A stretch of DNA of 64,000 nucleotides from Candidatus Methanomassiliicoccus intestinalis Issoire-Mx1 (lineage in GTDB: Archaea > Thermoplasmatota > Thermoplasmata > Methanomassiliicoccales > Methanomassiliicoccaceae). A program made the translations under genes and the position numbers. Below the pieces are notes generated by a model. The model made no database searches, was not told the DNA's origin, and saw only the letters and a program-made list of their open reading frames with translations. Shown in pieces: positions 1 to 9,254 of the stretch; position 1 is the first letter of the stretch, and each line of letters begins with the position of its first letter. The stretch spans positions 248,001 through 312,000 of the forward strand of contig NC_021353.1 in the NCBI RefSeq assembly GCF_000404225.1. The letters are read 5' to 3'.

Positions 1-656
1 GTAATTCCCATAACAGCTGGGATTGAGTCCACGGCGAATACGATATCTGTAGTTTCAATTACAAGCAGTGCCAGAAACAATGGAGTGGCTGCGAGGACGC
101 CTGCATTTCTCACAAAGAATTTCCCACCCTGGGAGTCAGTGCTTACAGGCATTATCTTCTTAAATCCCCTGACTACAATATTCTTATCTGGGTCTACTTT
201 CTGATCCTTCTGGACTGCTAACTTAACAGCAGTTATCAGGAGGAATATTCCGAAAATATAGAGTAACCAGTCAAACTTTTCAACAAGAGTCACTCCGGCA
301 AAGATGAATATTGCTCTGAATACTAAAGCACCGATAATTCCATAGAATAATATCTTGTGCTGATATTCTGGAGTAATTCCAAAGAATGCAAATATTATTA
401 TGAATACGAATAAATTATCAACGCTAAGTGCTTTCTCCATTACATACGCGGCAGTATATTCCAGACCACTTTGGGATCCCATCTGCCAAAAAATAACGGC
501 ATTAAATGCGAGGGCAATTCCGATCCAGAATGCGCTCATTATAAGCGCTTCCTTTACCCCAATAACATGACTCTTGCGGTTAAATACCCCAAGATCCAAT
601 GCTAAGAGGACAACTACGATAACAGCGAATGCTATCCACATTGTGTCGCTAAACAT
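1..656 (-). CDS. TerC/Alx-family integral membrane protein (3' end cut by window)
   Basis: About 218 N-terminal residues are visible; the gene runs off the left edge. The protein starts MFSDTMWIAF and is a string of hydrophobic helices. It carries the two acidic family signatures: EKALSVDNLFVF near residue 75 and ETTDIVFAVDSIPA near residue 205. TerC/Alx proteins are membrane carriers linked to metal-ion export (manganese in bacterial Alx) and tellurite resistance; the substrate here is unknown. No other ATG lies nearby in frame, and an AT-rich TATA-like stretch (TTATTAAT, about 711-718) lies upstream. The family call is secure; the physiological role is not. Confidence 0.9.
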   Translation of the reverse strand, partial: MFSDTMWIAFAVIVVVLLALDLGVFNRKSHVIGVKEALIMSAFWIGIALAFNAVIFWQMGSQSGLEYTAAYVMEKALSVDNLFVFIIIFAFFGITPEYQHKILFYGIIGALVFRAIFIFAGVTLVEKFDWLLYIFGIFLLITAVKLAVQKDQKVDPDKNIVVRGFKKIMPVSTDSQGGKFFVRNAGVLAATPLFLALLVIETTDIVFAVDSIPAVMGI

Positions 657-755
657 CTAGATTTCGCTCCAAGGCGTAAATTCTACTTTTTCGCATACCC
701 CTCTCATATTATTAATCTTTTGATGACTCGATCAACAGATTTAGTCAGTGTGATC

Positions 756-1421
756 TTACTCCCACGGGTCTATAAAATCTTCATCTTCATAGCAGATATG
801 TTTACAGCGTGTCCGGTGAAGCTCTCCATATTTTTTGTGGCAGTCTGGACACAGTGTTTTTAGATTCCCCGGATGATCAGAACCGCCCAGCGATCTTGGT
901 ATGATATGATGAACTTCCAGCGATTCCTTCTTGTATCCGCCCTTGCCGTGCCTCAACGAGGGATCATATACTTTACGGCTGCTTTTGCCAAATTCTGCTC
1001 CGCAGTCCTGGCAGGTATATTTGTCTCTTCTGAGAATTCTCTGTCTGATATTACGCCAGAGATATACACGGATCCAATCCTCCGTCCAGTCTGAATATAT
1101 TGGTTTGCGTGTTCCATCTGGATAATACTTAGGGGGCTGTGAAAATTCTTTTCTAAGTTCAGTAAAAGCTTCATTCACATTATGCTTCTCTTTACACAGC
1201 TTCTGTTCTCCTGATCCAGCATAATGTCTTTTTTTACAGTATGGGCAGAATTCAAGAGTTCTGATCTCTCCGTTTCTGTACGGGCATTTTCTGAGGACTT
1301 CCTTAGTGCAAAATATCGGCATGCCCGTTTCTTTCGTCATTTTGTATGTGCCGTCATCATCCAACAGTCCGCAGTGGCTCTCCCGGAGCGGATCAAGCCT
1401 GTGAAGGCAGAAATCGGGCAT
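756..1421 (-). CDS. HNH endonuclease domain protein
   Basis: About 221 residues. The C-terminal half holds an HNH fold: a CQDC knuckle, then LEVHHIIPRSLGGSDHPGNL and a second CPDCHKKY knuckle, so the zinc-binding cysteines and catalytic histidine are all present. The N-terminal half has an extra cysteine pair (CPYCKKRHY) and looks like a second zinc knuckle. There is no intein, group I intron or methylase next to it, so it is a free-standing HNH protein of unknown target. Possible starts are GTG 1430, ATG 1424 and ATG 1421; 1421 best fits the GGTGA ribosome-binding site. It could be a repair or restriction nuclease or a remnant of a homing element. Confidence 0.8.
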   Translation of the reverse strand: MPDFCLHRLDPLRESHCGLLDDDGTYKMTKETGMPIFCTKEVLRKCPYRNGEIRTLEFCPYCKKRHYAGSGEQKLCKEKHNVNEAFTELRKEFSQPPKYYPDGTRKPIYSDWTEDWIRVYLWRNIRQRILRRDKYTCQDCGAEFGKSSRKVYDPSLRHGKGGYKKESLEVHHIIPRSLGGSDHPGNLKTLCPDCHKKYGELHRTRCKHICYEDEDFIDPWE

Positions 1422-1520
1422 CATCGTCACCCATATTATATATCCGGCTAATCCATATTGCGATCAACTGGACAAACATATATTATTTACTATTTGCAAT
1501 AGGGGGATAGTATTACGCGG

Positions 1521-2741
1521 ATGACTACTATGAAACAATTCAACACTCTGGATGATTTTCACTTTGAAGATAAGACTGTTCTATTGAGAGTAGATATTAA
1601 CTGCCCTTTGGACAAGGAAACACTGAAACTGACGGATGACAACCGCATCCGGCACATCGTTCCTACTGTCAGAGAGCTGCTGGATGACGGGGCAAAAGTT
1701 GTCATCATCGCGCATCAGGGGAGACCTGGAGACTGGGATTTTATCGACCTTCAGCAGCACGCCGAATGTCTTTCAAAGTACTTGTCTAAACAAGTGAGGT
1801 ATGTAGATGATATTCTCGGGGATGTTGCCATTTCGGAAATAAAAAATCTCACGCCGGGAAACGTCATCATGCTCAAAAATATCCGTGAACTTCCCTATGA
1901 ACTGGAAAAAAAGAGTGCAGAAGAACATGCAAACAGTGAACTTGTGAAAACACTGGCACCGCTGTTTGACTATTATGTAAACGATGCATTTGCTACCGCT
2001 CACCGTTCCCAGTGTTCATTGGTAGGGCCTCCTTGTGTTTTGCCTTCTGCTGTAGGCAGATTGATGGAAAAGGAGCTTACTGCACTGTCATCTGTTTTCA
2101 GTGATACCAATCATCCTTCTGTTTTTATTCTAGGCGGGTCCAAGTTTTCAGACTCAATCAAGGTCATGGATCGTGCTTTGACCAGCAAAGCTGCAGATAT
2201 CATAATTCTCGTGGGACTCACCGCCTCAGCATTTCTTGTGGCAAGAGGAGTGGATGTAGGAGAGCCTTCAAGAAAAGCTCTGGAAGCTGAGCTCACTCCC
2301 GAGACATTAGATGCTGCAAAGAAGCTTTTGAGGGAGCGCGGAGAACACATTCTTCTGCCGTTTGATGTCGCTGTGGAAGAAGATGGAAAGCGTAAAAATA
2401 TGCTTGTGGGAGATTTACCGATAAATGCTCCAATATATGATATTGGAAAAGGTTCTATCGAGAAATTCACAAAAGTCATTGACCCAGCGAAAACCGTATT
2501 CATGTCTGGACCCGCTGGACTGATTGAAAAGGAGCAGTTTACAGCAGGCACCCGTGACCTCATGACCGCGATGGCTCATTCCGATGCATATACACTGCTT
2601 GGAGGAGGACATACTGTCGGAGCTGCAGAAAGATTCGGCATGTCAGAACGGTTTTCATATGTCAGCACAGCTGGGGGAGCATTGGAAACATTCATCCTTG
2701 GAAAACCTTTGCCGGCTGTAGAGGCTTTGAGAAAAAAATAA
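1521..2741 (+). CDS. pgk: Phosphoglycerate kinase, archaeal type
   Basis: 406 residues, normal for archaeal PGK. It interconverts 1,3-bisphosphoglycerate + ADP and 3-phosphoglycerate + ATP in glycolysis/gluconeogenesis. Visible motifs are the substrate loop VLLRVDINCPLD (residues 20-31), AHQGRPG near residue 65, the hinge segment GGSKFSDSIKVMDRAL near residue 206, and the nucleotide glycine loop GGGHTVGAAERFG near the C-terminus. The gene is monocistronic, with a TATA-like ATATATTATTTA stretch about 35 bases upstream and a strong hairpin terminator directly after the stop. ATG 1530 is an alternative start. Confidence 0.95.
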   Translation: MTTMKQFNTLDDFHFEDKTVLLRVDINCPLDKETLKLTDDNRIRHIVPTVRELLDDGAKVVIIAHQGRPGDWDFIDLQQHAECLSKYLSKQVRYVDDILGDVAISEIKNLTPGNVIMLKNIRELPYELEKKSAEEHANSELVKTLAPLFDYYVNDAFATAHRSQCSLVGPPCVLPSAVGRLMEKELTALSSVFSDTNHPSVFILGGSKFSDSIKVMDRALTSKAADIIILVGLTASAFLVARGVDVGEPSRKALEAELTPETLDAAKKLLRERGEHILLPFDVAVEEDGKRKNMLVGDLPINAPIYDIGKGSIEKFTKVIDPAKTVFMSGPAGLIEKEQFTAGTRDLMTAMAHSDAYTLLGGGHTVGAAERFGMSERFSYVSTAGGALETFILGKPLPAVEALRKK

Positions 2742-2766
2742 AGATTCTCTTCTGAGAATCTTTTAT
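2740..2766 (+). terminator. Hairpin terminator after pgk
   Basis: A perfect 10-base inverted repeat, AAAGATTCTC / GAGAATCTTT, with a TTCT loop is followed by TTTTAT. It begins at the pgk stop codon and ends transcription before the radical SAM gene. Confidence 0.75.
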
Positions 2767-2839
2767 CTGTGATTTTGCTGAAATCACCAGTTTCTGTATA
2801 CTTTCAGTAAGTCCAGAGTTTTTAAAGATCAGAGGAATC

Positions 2840-3748
2840 ATGAGTTCTAACATTCAGATTAATGAAAAACAGGTCAGCAGCATATTTACAAAGTCCAATC
2901 TTCCAGTAGGAGATTATTCCGTCAATCCGTACATCGGCTGTTCACACGCCTGTAAATACTGCTATGCTTCATTCATGAAACGATTTACAGGGCATCCTGA
3001 ACCCTGGGGAACTTTTTTAGATGTAAAATACTGGCCAGATATTAAAAATCCACAAAAATATTCTGGAAAAGAGTTATTCATTGGGTCTGTCACCGATCCA
3101 TATCTTCCTCAGGAAGCTACATATGAACGTACGCGTACTCTGCTTCAGCAGCTCAAAGACAGCGGTGCAAAGATCTCCATTGCCACTAAATCTGATTTAA
3201 TCCTGCGTGATCTGGATCTTATCAAATCCTTTCCAGACAGCAGGGTCTCGTGGTCAATAAATACATTGGATGAAAAATTCCGCCGTGATATGGATTGTGC
3301 AGTCAGCATTGACCGCAGACTCACAGCAATGAAGAAGTTTCATGATGCTGGTGTACGCACAACCTGTTTCATATCTCCCATATTTCCTGAAATTACCGAT
3401 GTTAAAGCGATCATTGAACGGGCAAAGAACTACTGTAATCTGATATGGCTTGAAAATTTAAATCTCCGTGGGGATTACAAAGCATACATTCTTGACTACA
3501 TTGAGAATAAATATCCAGAACTGGCACCTCTGTATCATAAGATATATCGACAGAAAGACAACGGCTACTGGAAAAATCTTGACAAGGATCTGAGAGACTA
3601 TACAAGATCAATCGGTCTCGATTACGTTGTAGATGATGATACGATGACAAGACCATTCAATTCACCTCCGGTGGTAGTGAATTACTTTTATCACAGTCAA
3701 ATAAAGCAATCAGCAAAAGAAAAGCCAGGATGTATTGATCATGCCTGA
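2840..3748 (+). CDS. Radical SAM protein, SPL-like (COG1533-type)
   Basis: 302 residues. The cysteine triad is CX3CX2C (C34, C38, C41: CSHACKYC), the arrangement of spore-photoproduct-lyase-like radical SAM proteins, followed by the AdoMet-contact segment FIGSVTDPYLPQEA. The [4Fe-4S] cluster would cleave S-adenosylmethionine. Archaeal members of this group have no proven substrate, and archaea do not form spore photoproduct. The start has a GAGG ribosome-binding site four bases upstream. The 3' end overlaps the downstream Fpg glycosylase gene, so the pair is co-transcribed and a DNA-lesion role is plausible but unproven. Confidence 0.85.
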   Translation: MSSNIQINEKQVSSIFTKSNLPVGDYSVNPYIGCSHACKYCYASFMKRFTGHPEPWGTFLDVKYWPDIKNPQKYSGKELFIGSVTDPYLPQEATYERTRTLLQQLKDSGAKISIATKSDLILRDLDLIKSFPDSRVSWSINTLDEKFRRDMDCAVSIDRRLTAMKKFHDAGVRTTCFISPIFPEITDVKAIIERAKNYCNLIWLENLNLRGDYKAYILDYIENKYPELAPLYHKIYRQKDNGYWKNLDKDLRDYTRSIGLDYVVDDDTMTRPFNSPPVVVNYFYHSQIKQSAKEKPGCIDHA

Positions 3749-4565
3749 ATTGCCTGAAGTTGAGACTGTGGTAAACGTATTGAAACCGCAGATCATTGAT
3801 CTGACGGTATCAAGAATTACTATAAACAAACCTCAAGTAATCGCATATCCTGCTGTTGAAGAGTTTTGTACTAGGCTCACAGGACAGAAGATTTCCGGCA
3901 TGAAGCGCAGGGGTAAATTCATCATTATTTGTTTTGCAAGTGGCGATCAATTGATACTCCATCTGCGGATGACCGGCTGCTTGTTAGTTACTCCTGCAGA
4001 AGACAATATTGCAGACCACACGCATGTTATTTTTGAATTAGAAAACAATACGCAACTTCGGTTTATTGACACACGCCGTTTCGGCCGATTCTGGATGATT
4101 AAAAAAGGAGAAGAAGACAACGTTTCTGGCATCAATAAACTCGGTATCGAGCCGTTTGATGCAGTTTTGACAGCAGACTATCTGCAGAGTATTCTTTCTA
4201 ATCGAAAAAAGACAATCAAGGAATGCCTGCTGGATCAAAGTCTAATTGCAGGAATCGGTAATATTTACAGTGATGAGATATTGTTCCGCGCAAATATTGA
4301 TCCTATGAGGAAGGCCAACACATTAAACAGCTGTGAATTGGAAAGACTGGCCGCAGAGATTCCAAGAACCTTGAAGTACTATATGGAAAAAAATGAAATT
4401 ACGCCTGAGGAGTATCTTAAAAAACAGGGCCGCGGGTACAATAATTCTTCATTCCTCAACGTATACGGGCAGGATAATAAGCTATGTCCAGTATGCGGAG
4501 AAATTCTTCACCGCAGAGTTATTGGAGGACGCAGCAGCGTCTATTGTCAAAACTGTCAAAAATGA
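3741..4565 (+). CDS. mutM: Formamidopyrimidine-DNA glycosylase (Fpg/MutM)
   Basis: 274 residues, the length of bacterial Fpg. It removes oxidised purines such as 8-oxoguanine and nicks the strand. The start was set at ATG 3741 because the mature enzyme must expose Pro2: the protein begins MPELPEVETV with P2 and E3 as catalytic residues. K59 in MKRRGKF matches the conserved beta-hairpin lysine. The H2TH segment AGIGNIYSDEILF and a C-terminal zinc finger (CPVC...CQNC) are intact. The gene overlaps the upstream radical SAM gene by 8 bases. Fpg is typically bacterial and uncommon in archaea, which suggests acquisition by transfer. Confidence 0.95.
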   Translation: MPELPEVETVVNVLKPQIIDLTVSRITINKPQVIAYPAVEEFCTRLTGQKISGMKRRGKFIIICFASGDQLILHLRMTGCLLVTPAEDNIADHTHVIFELENNTQLRFIDTRRFGRFWMIKKGEEDNVSGINKLGIEPFDAVLTADYLQSILSNRKKTIKECLLDQSLIAGIGNIYSDEILFRANIDPMRKANTLNSCELERLAAEIPRTLKYYMEKNEITPEEYLKKQGRGYNNSSFLNVYGQDNKLCPVCGEILHRRVIGGRSSVYCQNCQK

Positions 4566-4663
4566 TCTTATTCCTAATTTAATCGATGTCTAAAAAAACT
4601 ACTCATATAAAAATGAAAAATATGCGGTGCATTCTTGAATTGAACACACCGGTATATTTTCGT

Positions 4664-5812
4664 TTAAAGAATTTTTCTCATCCTTTCCAATGCTTCGCTT
4701 ATTCTATCTTTAGACTGAGTCAGAGCTATTCTTACGAAGCCCTGTCCAGCTTCTCCGTAGCCTGTTCCAGGAGTCACCACTATGCCGGCATTGAGCATTT
4801 TTTCAGCAAATTCTAATGAATCTGACTGGACATCAACGAATAGATAGAACGTTCCCTTTGGTTTCTTTGCTTTAATACCGAGCTCGTTAAGGCCATCTAC
4901 AAAGATATTTCTGCGTTCACAGTAAATATCAACGCAGTCTTGAACGATCGAAGGTCTCTTGCTGCTTGTATATGTCTTAAGGGCTGTAACTGCAGCTTTC
5001 TGCAGGAATTTTGGAGCTCCCGAATCAGTCTGGGATTTGACTTTTTTCAGTCCTGCAATCAAACGTTCATTTCCTACGGCGTAACCTATGCGGTATCCCG
5101 TCATGTTGAATGTTTTAGAAAACGAACCAAACTCTATGGCATCTTTTCCAAACTCCAGTATCGAGGGGGCAATGTAATCATCATATGTCATTTCAGAATA
5201 TGCATTATCATAACAGACGATGGTGTTTGTATCCGCTCCCCATTTCAGGAGATCTTTGAGGTATGATTCAGGGGCTGTTGCGCCTGTTGGGTTATTAGGG
5301 AAATTTACATACAGCATCTTTGCATCTTGAGGAAGAGAATCCAGCTTTGGCAGGAAACCGTCTTCTGCATATGTTTTTACATATTCAGGCTGGGCATCGC
5401 ACAACATTGCAGCTCCCAGACTGTAGACTGGGTATGCCGGGTCAGGACACAGCACTTTATCTCCAGGGTTTGCAAAAGCCCTTGCAAAGTTTGCAAGTCC
5501 TTCTTTGCTTCCCAACAGAATTACAACTTCTTTGTCGGGATCTACATCTACTCCGAATCTGGTCTTATACCAATCTGCAACAGCAACGCGGGTTTCCCTT
5601 TCTCCGGCTGATGTTGAGTACTGGTGATTCTGAGGATCATCCAGCTGTTTTTTTATTTCATCTGTGATAAGTTTTGGAGTCGGCAGATCTGGGTCTCCTA
5701 TTCCAAAATCAATTATGTCTATACCTTCGGCTTTTTTCTTACTGACCTTTTCCTCTATCTCTGCAAATAGATATGGAGGAATATTTTTCAGACGATCTGC
5801 AAATTCATACAT
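4664..5812 (-). CDS. dapL: LL-diaminopimelate aminotransferase
   Basis: 382 residues, a fold-type I PLP aminotransferase. It converts tetrahydrodipicolinate + glutamate directly to LL-diaminopimelate, bypassing DapD/DapC/DapE, none of which is encoded here. Visible motifs are FGIGDPDLPTP at the N-terminus, the substrate-loop NNPTGA, and the PLP lysine in FGSFSKTFNMTGYRIGY. The start at 5812 was chosen because GGTGAT lies just upstream, with the ATG four bases after the dapF stop; an upstream in-frame ATG at 5839 lies inside dapF. It is the last gene of the lysine operon. Confidence 0.93.
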   Translation of the reverse strand: MYEFADRLKNIPPYLFAEIEEKVSKKKAEGIDIIDFGIGDPDLPTPKLITDEIKKQLDDPQNHQYSTSAGERETRVAVADWYKTRFGVDVDPDKEVVILLGSKEGLANFARAFANPGDKVLCPDPAYPVYSLGAAMLCDAQPEYVKTYAEDGFLPKLDSLPQDAKMLYVNFPNNPTGATAPESYLKDLLKWGADTNTIVCYDNAYSEMTYDDYIAPSILEFGKDAIEFGSFSKTFNMTGYRIGYAVGNERLIAGLKKVKSQTDSGAPKFLQKAAVTALKTYTSSKRPSIVQDCVDIYCERRNIFVDGLNELGIKAKKPKGTFYLFVDVQSDSLEFAEKMLNAGIVVTPGTGYGEAGQGFVRIALTQSKDRISEALERMRKIL

Positions 5813-5816
5813 GTAA

Positions 5817-6647
5817 TCACCAGTTGATTTCTCCTTCAAATACCATTTCTGCCGGACCAGTCATCTGGACAGAAGAGTAATCATTCTTAACGTTAATGCT
5901 GAGAGTTCCTCCAGGCAGATGGATTGCAATATCCTTTCCTGTGGGGCATATACCTACGAGTGTAGCAGCCACTGCTGTAGCGCACGCTCCGGTTCCGCAG
6001 GCATTCGTCCAGGCCGCACCCCTCTCATAGACTTTCACATCCAGGTAGTCTTCCTTTGCAGTTACAAATTCGACATTTGTTTTTCTTGGAAACATTTCGT
6101 GTTTCTCTAAAACAGGACCTAACTTCAGAATATTCTCATCATTCAGATCTTGAAATGTTACGAAATGGGGGTTGCCCATGCCTACTGCAGTTCCGGTTAT
6201 TTCCATGCCGGCTGCGGTTATTTTTTTGTTAATAAAACGGCCGTTTCCATTCATTGGTATGTCTTTAACTTCCAGATATGGTGCGCCCATATTCACCGAT
6301 ACTTCTTTTACTATCCCATTCTCTGCTTTGACATCAATATATTTAATTCCGCCTAATGTATTAATTCTCATTTTCTCTGATTTTACGATTCCAAAGTCAT
6401 ACAGATGTTTTGCAAAACATCTGATGCCGTTGCCGCACATTTCTGCTTCGCTTCCATCAGAGTTCATAATTTTCATGTATGCATCGGCTTCAACATCTTT
6501 CCTGATGTATAGTATGCCGTCACCGCCGATTCCAAAATGGCGGTCGCATATGTATCTGACAAATTCGGGATCAGCTGGTATTTCAGATTTAAAATCCTCA
6601 AACAGAACGAAATCATTGCCCAGTCCATGATATTTCCAGAATTTCAA
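5817..6647 (-). CDS. dapF: Diaminopimelate epimerase
   Basis: 276 residues. It epimerises LL- to meso-diaminopimelate, the LysA substrate. Both catalytic cysteines are visible, in MCGNGIRCF (near residue 72) and ACGTGACAT (near residue 218), each with the following GNG/GTG loop that holds the substrate carboxylate. The start codon is TTG at 6647, forming a TTGA overlap with the lysA stop and preceded by GAGGT. No ATG gives a full-length protein. The gene is translationally coupled to lysA upstream and dapL downstream. Confidence 0.95.
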   Translation of the reverse strand: MKFWKYHGLGNDFVLFEDFKSEIPADPEFVRYICDRHFGIGGDGILYIRKDVEADAYMKIMNSDGSEAEMCGNGIRCFAKHLYDFGIVKSEKMRINTLGGIKYIDVKAENGIVKEVSVNMGAPYLEVKDIPMNGNGRFINKKITAAGMEITGTAVGMGNPHFVTFQDLNDENILKLGPVLEKHEMFPRKTNVEFVTAKEDYLDVKVYERGAAWTNACGTGACATAVAATLVGICPTGKDIAIHLPGGTLSINVKNDYSSVQMTGPAEMVFEGEINW

Positions 6648-7900
6648 AGCATCAACCTCGAAGGTATGCGTTGATGTCTAAACAGTTCTTCAATCGTTTC
6701 GCTTTCTCTAATCAGTGTGACTTCGCCGTCTTTGACAAGGACTTCTCTCGGAAGAGGCCGCATATTGTAATTAGATGCCATTGTGAATCCGTAAGCTCCA
6801 GCATCATACACAGCGATAATATCTCCTTCTTCGACCTTTGGAAGTTCCCTGTCCTTTGCCATGACATCTCCGGTCTCGCAGATCGGTCCTCCGAGACTGT
6901 ATGTTTCTTCGGCTTTATCTCCAAATTTATTTGCTACTGCCACATGGTGATATGAATCATACATTGCAGGCCTGATCAGAGTATTAAAGCCGGCATCTAT
7001 TCCCGCATACATCTTGTCGGGAGTTTCTTTTATATCTACTACTGTAGCGAGGAGTATTGTACTGTCGGCAATGATGTATCTTCCAGGTTCAATGATTATT
7101 TCTTTTACTTTTGTTTTGGATTTAATTCTGGATGTAATCTCTTCAGCCATTTTGTCTAAATCCATCTCCACTTCATCCAGACGGTATGGGATTCCGATTC
7201 CTCCGCCGATGTCTATGAATCTAAGATCAATGCCGATAGTTTCCAGCTCCTGAACTATTTTGATTAATTCATCTATAAGCTCGATGAATGGTTCGACTTT
7301 CTGTCCGCCGGATCCAATATGTGCATGAATTCCTGATGGTTTGAATCCTAATTCTACCGCTCTTTTGTATGCATCTATTATCTGATGCTTTGGAATTCCA
7401 AATTTAGTCGATCTTTTTCCTGTTATTACCTTGTCATGATGTCCAGATCCGACTTCCGGATTTACTCTGAATGAAATGGTATGGTTGGTAGTTATCTTTG
7501 AAAGCCTCTCCAGCTCAGAAAATGAATCAATGTTTATTGGAACGCCTTTTGAAACCACTGCTTTAAGCTCTGCATTTGATACGTTAACGCCGGTGTACAA
7601 TATTCTGTCAGGGCTGAATCCGCTTCTGAGACAGGCTTCTATCTCGCCTATCGACACTGCATCAATGCAGCTACCTTCCTGTTCAAGAATTCTCAGTACT
7701 GCCAGGTTTGTATTTGATTTACAAGCGTAATTTATTCTGGTAGGCATCCTTTTTGAAAATGCCTGATAAATCCTGTGATAATTGTTTCTTACAGCATTTT
7801 CGTCTGTAACATAAACAGGTGAGCCGTATCTCTTCACAATCTCTGTGGCTTTTACGCCGCCGATTACTAACTCGTTATCAACGCATTCAAAATTTCTCAT
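6644..7900 (-). CDS. lysA: Diaminopimelate decarboxylase
   Basis: 418 residues, a fold-type III PLP enzyme that decarboxylates meso-diaminopimelate to L-lysine. The PLP-binding lysine is in NYACKSNTN near residue 57. The phosphate-binding glycine loop DIGGGIGIPY, the EPGRYI segment, and the CETGDVM / DAGAYGF motifs of the active site are all present. ATG 7900 was preferred over GTG 7909 because GGTGG is spaced six bases before it. The 5' end overlaps lysC by about 14 bases. Confidence 0.95.
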   Translation of the reverse strand: MRNFECVDNELVIGGVKATEIVKRYGSPVYVTDENAVRNNYHRIYQAFSKRMPTRINYACKSNTNLAVLRILEQEGSCIDAVSIGEIEACLRSGFSPDRILYTGVNVSNAELKAVVSKGVPINIDSFSELERLSKITTNHTISFRVNPEVGSGHHDKVITGKRSTKFGIPKHQIIDAYKRAVELGFKPSGIHAHIGSGGQKVEPFIELIDELIKIVQELETIGIDLRFIDIGGGIGIPYRLDEVEMDLDKMAEEITSRIKSKTKVKEIIIEPGRYIIADSTILLATVVDIKETPDKMYAGIDAGFNTLIRPAMYDSYHHVAVANKFGDKAEETYSLGGPICETGDVMAKDRELPKVEEGDIIAVYDAGAYGFTMASNYNMRPLPREVLVKDGEVTLIRESETIEELFRHQRIPSRLML

Positions 7901-9254
7901 TTGGTCCACCTATGAATTCTTTATGAATGTTCCTGACGGCATCCAGTGCTTTATCGTCAGGTATTACAAAGTTGAGCGCTACATCAGAAGCGCCTTCAGA
8001 TATCATTTCTATATTTGCACCGATCGTAGCCATATTCGCAAATACTTTTGCTGCGACACCTGGCATATTGATCATATTATCACCTACGCAGCAGATCAAA
8101 GCTACGTTGCTTTTGACAGTGTATTTTTCAACCTGGCTTTCGTGCATTGTAGAGATTCTGTTTATTACCTCATCAATTGTATTTGATGGTATCAAAAATG
8201 CGATTGTTGACAGGGAAGTAGACACTGCATATGTGTTGCCTGCAGCTCCCGACACACTCGCCACCAGTCTTGAGACTAAGTCTGGCTGGTACACTAATTC
8301 AGAAGAGTAAATCTTTACAATGGATAAATCAGCTTTTGATGCTACGGATCTGAGAATTCCGCTGCTTCCATTTTTAATTTTTCTTATTATAGTTCCTTTC
8401 GATTCAGGGTTGAATGTATTTTTAACAGCCAGCGGTATTCCTCTTTTCCTGACTGGTTCCACTGTTCGTGGATGCAGCACTTTGGCGCCGAAATATGCAA
8501 GTTCAGCCGCTTCACTGTAATCCATTTCGTGAATGGTGAATGCATCTTTAACAACTCTCGGATCTGCGGTCATAAAACCATTGACATCCGTCCAGATCTC
8601 ACAGCAGTCTGCTTCAAGTGCGCATGCCACTACTGAACTGGAATAATCCGATCCGCCTCTGCCGAACGTCATTGGTTTTCCTTCAGGGCCAATCCCGTAA
8701 AATCCGGTTAATACTGGAATTGCACCATCGTTTAGAAGCGGCAGTACATTCTTTTTTAAATTTTTATGAGTTAATTCAAGATCTGCAGATCCATTTCCGT
8801 ATGTGCCATAAGCTACTATGCCGGCTTCTTCAGATGTTATGGAGACACCGTCTCTGCCTCTGCTTTGTAAAATGTGAGCTACTGTTAAGGAAGACAAGCG
8901 TTCTCCCCAGGATACAATAGTGTCATGAAGCGGTTCACAGGGACTGTCTTTGTATGTTTCAAGATGCTCAGACAGCCTGCCTATTGCGTCTTCAAGTTTG
9001 CTGTAATACGTTTTGTAAATTGGATCCGTTATTGCAGCTTTAGCTGTTGTGGAATATCGTTCAAGCAGGATGTTTGCAATTTCATCTATCTCACTCTTGC
9101 CTGCAAGGCAGTCAAGCAATGAATTGGTTACACCTGACATTGCAGATACAACGACGGCTTTGTTTGCTTCTTCTTTTAATATAATAGATATCATTCTTTC
9201 CAGCGCATCGATACTGCCAACGCTGGTACCGCCGAATTTCATTGACTTTATCAT
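7887..9254 (-). CDS. lysC: Aspartate kinase
   Basis: 455 residues. It phosphorylates L-aspartate, the first committed step to lysine, threonine and methionine. The N-terminal kinase domain begins KFGGTSVGS and contains MTFGRGGSDYSSSVVA. The C-terminal 150 residues form tandem ACT domains (SIVKIYSSELVYQP and NVALICCVGDNMINMPGVAAK), the usual site of feedback inhibition by lysine or threonine. It is monofunctional, with no fused homoserine dehydrogenase. The ATG forms an ATGA overlap with the dapB stop. Its place in the operon suggests a lysine-dedicated isozyme. Confidence 0.95.
   Translation of the reverse strand: MIKSMKFGGTSVGSIDALERMISIILKEEANKAVVVSAMSGVTNSLLDCLAGKSEIDEIANILLERYSTTAKAAITDPIYKTYYSKLEDAIGRLSEHLETYKDSPCEPLHDTIVSWGERLSSLTVAHILQSRGRDGVSITSEEAGIVAYGTYGNGSADLELTHKNLKKNVLPLLNDGAIPVLTGFYGIGPEGKPMTFGRGGSDYSSSVVACALEADCCEIWTDVNGFMTADPRVVKDAFTIHEMDYSEAAELAYFGAKVLHPRTVEPVRKRGIPLAVKNTFNPESKGTIIRKIKNGSSGILRSVASKADLSIVKIYSSELVYQPDLVSRLVASVSGAAGNTYAVSTSLSTIAFLIPSNTIDEVINRISTMHESQVEKYTVKSNVALICCVGDNMINMPGVAAKVFANMATIGANIEMISEGASDVALNFVIPDDKALDAVRNIHKEFIGGPNEKF

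Noticed and set aside
756..1421. HNH protein as part of a mobile element or homing intron
   Set aside because: No inverted repeats, reverse transcriptase, intron fold or interrupted gene could be seen around it.
873..1451. Plus-strand ORFs opposite the HNH gene
   Set aside because: They are shadows of the HNH frame: no ribosome-binding sites, cysteine-poor, no family motifs.
2111..2563. 150-codon ORF antisense to pgk
   Set aside because: The opposite strand encodes a complete PGK with all motifs; the shadow is serine/proline-rich and lacks a start signal.
6172..6630. 152-codon plus-strand ORF opposite dapF
   Set aside because: Shadow of dapF, whose both catalytic cysteines are in the minus-strand frame.
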